Origin: JANNYA01 sp031422315
GTDB lineage: Bacteria; Pseudomonadota; Gammaproteobacteria; Xanthomonadales; SZUA-5
Reading direction: 5' to 3'
Length of the DNA stretch: 64,000 nt
NCBI GenBank assembly: GCA_031422315.1
Contig: JANOQN010000011.1
Span: forward strand, 150,813 to 214,812
Shown: positions 61,825 to 64,000 of the stretch, one piece after another
Numbering within the stretch: the first letter of the stretch is position 1
Layout: each line of letters begins with the position of its first letter
Translations under genes and position numbers: made by a program
The notes under the pieces: generated by a model
Databases searched by the model: none
The model's input: only the letters and a program-made list of their open reading frames with translations
What the model was told of the DNA's origin: nothing

Positions 61825-63230
61825 TCGGGGTGGGCGAGCAGGCAATTGGCTTAACCGCCCAGCTGCTGCAAAGCATCGGTTGGGCCATGCTGCATATTGC
61901 TTGGATCGGTTTACTAGTTGGCTTGCTATACGGCTTGTTGCGCTTTGCCACGCCTGAGCGAATCGTGCTGCGTTATTGGGCCGGCTTGGCGGCGCTTTTA
62001 GCGCTGTTAACGGCCGCCATTTTGCTGTTCATGCGGGAATGGTCGGCAGCTGCAACAGCCGCCGCGCCCGCATTTGCAAATCCGCAGAACGCAGCCGCAG
62101 CGAGTGGTTTTTTTGATCTCATGCAAATGCTCACGCTGCCAATAGCGCTAATTTGGTCGGTTGGCGTGCTGGTGTTAGCGCTGCGATTAGCCACAGGATT
62201 TCGACATTTAAATCGCCTCGGCCAACGTGCACGTTTTTCCAATGAGCTTGATCCGATCGTGCAGCATTGGCGCAAAATACTCGGCGTTTCCGAGCGCGTC
62301 GTTATTAAAATAAGCGACGAGATTTTAGTGCCGTGTGTGTTTGGATTCGCTAGGCCAGTATTGCTTTTGCCCGCCGCTTTGGCGCTGAAAATTGATAGAA
62401 CCCAGCTCGAACTGGTTATTTTGCATGAGCTTGTACACGTGAAACGCTGGGATGCTTGGTTCAATGCACTGCAATTGGCTATCGAAACCGCTCTATTTTT
62501 TCACCCGACAGTGCACTGGATCAGCGGGCATGTGCGTAACGATCGCGAGCTGCTGTGCGATCAAGACGTGCTAAAAGCCAGCGCACAGCCGCTGGCCTAT
62601 GCGAGAGCGTTGCTCAATTTGGAAGAATACCGGCAGGCGCCACTGAATTTGGCAATTGCCTTTAACAGCGGGCAATTTAGCGATCGCGTTAAGCGCATAT
62701 TGACTAACTCACAGCGAACTCGCGTGAAACTTGAAACCAAGCGCAGCGTCGGCGCGGTCATGCTGTCAACGTGCATGGCGCTGCTTGGCGTAGGCGTTGG
62801 TCTAACACTGCTCGCACCGCAAAACAGCACCCCGATTGCGCAAAAAATTGCGTTAAGCGCATCGGTACCCATGCAGCGCGCGGCCATCCTGCCCGTGCAA
62901 TGGCCGGTGATGGCAATGACGCTTCCTGCAATTTCAGCGTCTGTTGCGGTCCCAAAGCGCGCGGTAAATCTTCCGCAAGCGCAGTTGCGGCAATCGCTTG
63001 TGCCTACAAACGCAAGCGAGTCCGTCGCGATGGGTGATTCAGCGCAGGTGATTGAAGCTGCACCGATGTTGACACCGCTGCGCTTACCCATGAATGCGGA
63101 TCACCTCGACATTGCCCCAAGCAAGCGCGCGGAGATTCCATTTCAGCGGCGCCGAGTTGAAATCCAAGCGCCATTCGGTGCCTGCATGTTGCGCACCGGA
63201 ACCCGCATTTGCCGAGTCGCGCGGGGTTAG
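61821..63230 (+). CDS. BlaR1/MecR1-type M56 metallopeptidase
   Basis: 469 residues starting at GTG 61821. There are several N-terminal membrane segments (SIGWAMLHIAWIGLLVGLLY, LAALLALLTAAILLFM, LPIALIWSVGVLVLALRL), then the zinc motif HELVH with His202, Glu203 and His206. DRELLCDQDVL supplies the third ligand region. After the fourth membrane segment (GAVMLSTCMALLGVGVGLTL) there is an Ala/Pro-rich tail of about 140 residues instead of the beta-lactam-binding sensor of true BlaR1, so the inducer is not a beta-lactam by this evidence. It should work with the repressor encoded upstream. Confidence 0.88.
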   Translation: MIGVGEQAIGLTAQLLQSIGWAMLHIAWIGLLVGLLYGLLRFATPERIVLRYWAGLAALLALLTAAILLFMREWSAAATAAAPAFANPQNAAAASGFFDLMQMLTLPIALIWSVGVLVLALRLATGFRHLNRLGQRARFSNELDPIVQHWRKILGVSERVVIKISDEILVPCVFGFARPVLLLPAALALKIDRTQLELVILHELVHVKRWDAWFNALQLAIETALFFHPTVHWISGHVRNDRELLCDQDVLKASAQPLAYARALLNLEEYRQAPLNLAIAFNSGQFSDRVKRILTNSQRTRVKLETKRSVGAVMLSTCMALLGVGVGLTLLAPQNSTPIAQKIALSASVPMQRAAILPVQWPVMAMTLPAISASVAVPKRAVNLPQAQLRQSLVPTNASESVAMGDSAQVIEAAPMLTPLRLPMNADHLDIAPSKRAEIPFQRRRVEIQAPFGACMLRTGTRICRVARG

Positions 63231-63329
63231 CGAACAACGGTTGAGCGAACTCACTGGTTGCGCGCTATTGCCCGGCAAATCGATGTCAGACACGCTGAAA
63301 TGCGTGTTCAGGTGAGGTGTGTGGTTTGA

Positions 63330-63608
63330 CCGTATTCAAACCGCAAACCATTCCCAACAAACACTCCGGGAATTGGCCCGCGATTAAATCCAGTTGCGGC
63401 CAAGGAAGCGCACACCCTTATCGATTTTCTGGACCAAATCCGAAGCCTCTTAACCAGTCACTACACTGAAGAAATTCAACGCCAGCATCAGAAACTGTGC
63501 GCCGACTACGCCGAAGACGTCGCCCACTTTGACGACTCAGACGAGCCCCCTCTTCTAAACATTCCAACCACCAAGAACCTAAAACAACAACATCGACAAC
63601 GGCCCTAG
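63330..63608 (+). pseudogene. Open frame without a start codon
   Basis: From a TGA at 63327 to the TAG at 63606 a 92-codon frame stays open: NTPGIGPRLNPVAAKEAHTL, IDFLDQIRSLLTSHYTEEIQ, RQHQKLCADYAEDVAHFDDS. It has no ATG, GTG or TTG. The helical, acidic character looks protein-like, so this may be the 3' end of a lost gene. Family unknown. Its stop lies within the palindrome at 63578. Confidence 0.35.
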
Positions 63609-63635
63609 GGCCGTTGTCGATGTTGTTGTTTTAGG
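63578..63635. repeat. Perfect 58-bp palindrome
   Basis: 29-bp arms with no spacer, centred on GGCCCT/AGGGCC at 63606-63607. The left arm reads CCTAAAACAACAACATCGAC then AACGGCCCT. It would fold to a very stable cruciform or RNA hairpin. The flanks are A-rich on the right (GGGGAAAAACC), so it could also end transcription. Confidence 0.95.
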
Positions 63636-63721
63636 GGAAAAACCAGCACAGGTAACCGCGCCGATTTGGGCCACAAAGCCAACCGCGCTACGACCACAAT
63701 TTGAAAAAAACAATTGCCGCT

Positions 63722-64000
63722 ATGACAAACTTTGGGAATACCCACAAAATATTTGCCAGTTCCTATGACAAACAATTCGGCTCATCGTACGGTTGTAAAA
63801 AGGTGCTCTACATGCTTTCAGAGAAGTCGATTTTGGCTGCCATGACTTATGTCGACTTAAATCCCGTTCGCGCCAAGATTGCCACCGGCATCAGCACTTC
63901 TCGCTACACCAGTATAAAAGCCAGAAATCTCGAAATTCTGCGCGATCAAACCAAAGCCGGCGCGCCGCTCATGCCGTTGATTGGCGTCAAATCACTCAAC
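63722..64000 (+). pseudogene. RAYT transposase C-terminal fragment, cut by window edge
   Basis: From an ATG at 63722 the frame is open to the window end. The first 30 codons (MTNFGNTHKIFASSYDKQFG) are not RAYT-like, but then LSEKSILAAMTYVDLNPVRA and KIATGISTSRYTSIKARNLE, then LMPLIG, match the RAYT C terminus (AYVDLNPVRAG..YTS). The HUH half is absent. This is therefore a third, complementary transposase remnant in the window. It could be complete only if a long N terminus is encoded elsewhere, which is unlikely. Confidence 0.7.

Overview
The window looks like chromosomal DNA of a gammaproteobacterium close to the Xanthomonadales/Lysobacterales (Rhodanobacteraceae-like). This rests on gene content and protein style, not on a database search: a class II DAHP synthase, an OleD-type reductase, a class II ribonucleotide reductase split into nrdJa and nrdJb, ECF sigma/Ser-Thr kinase modules, secreted proteins with GxWYxPxxxGQGF repeats or short DSFE-type C-terminal tails, and REP/BIME palindromes with RAYT transposase remnants. 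No tRNA, rRNA or CRISPR array was seen.

Layout. 0-5.6 kb: a truncated TPR protein, an OleD-like reductase coupled to waaA (LPS Kdo transferase), gapA and a lipoprotein. 5.6-9.8 kb: a decayed accessory stretch with a VOC protein, two broken copies of one HAD-type gene, two broken RAYT transposases, an IS3 remnant and a secreted protein. 9.8-20.3 kb: a signalling island with two ECF sigma/Ser-Thr kinase-TPR pairs among a frameshifted beta-helix protein, an outer-membrane barrel, a DUF5648-like repeat protein and another exported protein. 20.3-31 kb: hrpB, a fused indolepyruvate ferredoxin oxidoreductase, and the nrdJa-X-nrdJb cluster behind two likely NrdR boxes. 31-42 kb: an OLD/RecF-like ATPase, a DUF2256 microprotein, a TPR protein, then a long leftward run sbcB-yggT-proC-(propeller)-(transglutaminase)-lspA-ileS. 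42-44 kb: two type II toxin-antitoxin modules arranged tail to tail. 44-51.4 kb: a large secreted protein, aroG(II) with a MITE just upstream, wrbA-truB (TruB has a tandem-repeat tail) and an SGNH hydrolase. 51.7-55.8 kb: htpX, a CPXCG zinc-ribbon protein and the envelope-stress operon rpoE-rseA-mucB behind a good sigma-E promoter. 56-63.3 kb: a TonB-dependent receptor, a methyltransferase-X-lpxD operon and a BlaI/M56 peptidase pair. 63.3-64 kb: a start-less reading frame, a 58-bp perfect palindrome and a third RAYT remnant running off the edge.

Functional themes. Much of the window concerns the cell envelope: waaA, lpxD, lspA, the rpoE-rseA-mucB pathway, htpX, the BlaI/M56 pair and many exported proteins. 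The most distinctive element is the pair of kinase/ECF modules next to exported proteins; it fits a sigma-factor-phosphorylation surface-signalling system. The main genome-dynamics signals are the chimeric HAD/RAYT debris, the MITE with target-site duplication, the BIMEs and the 58-bp palindrome.
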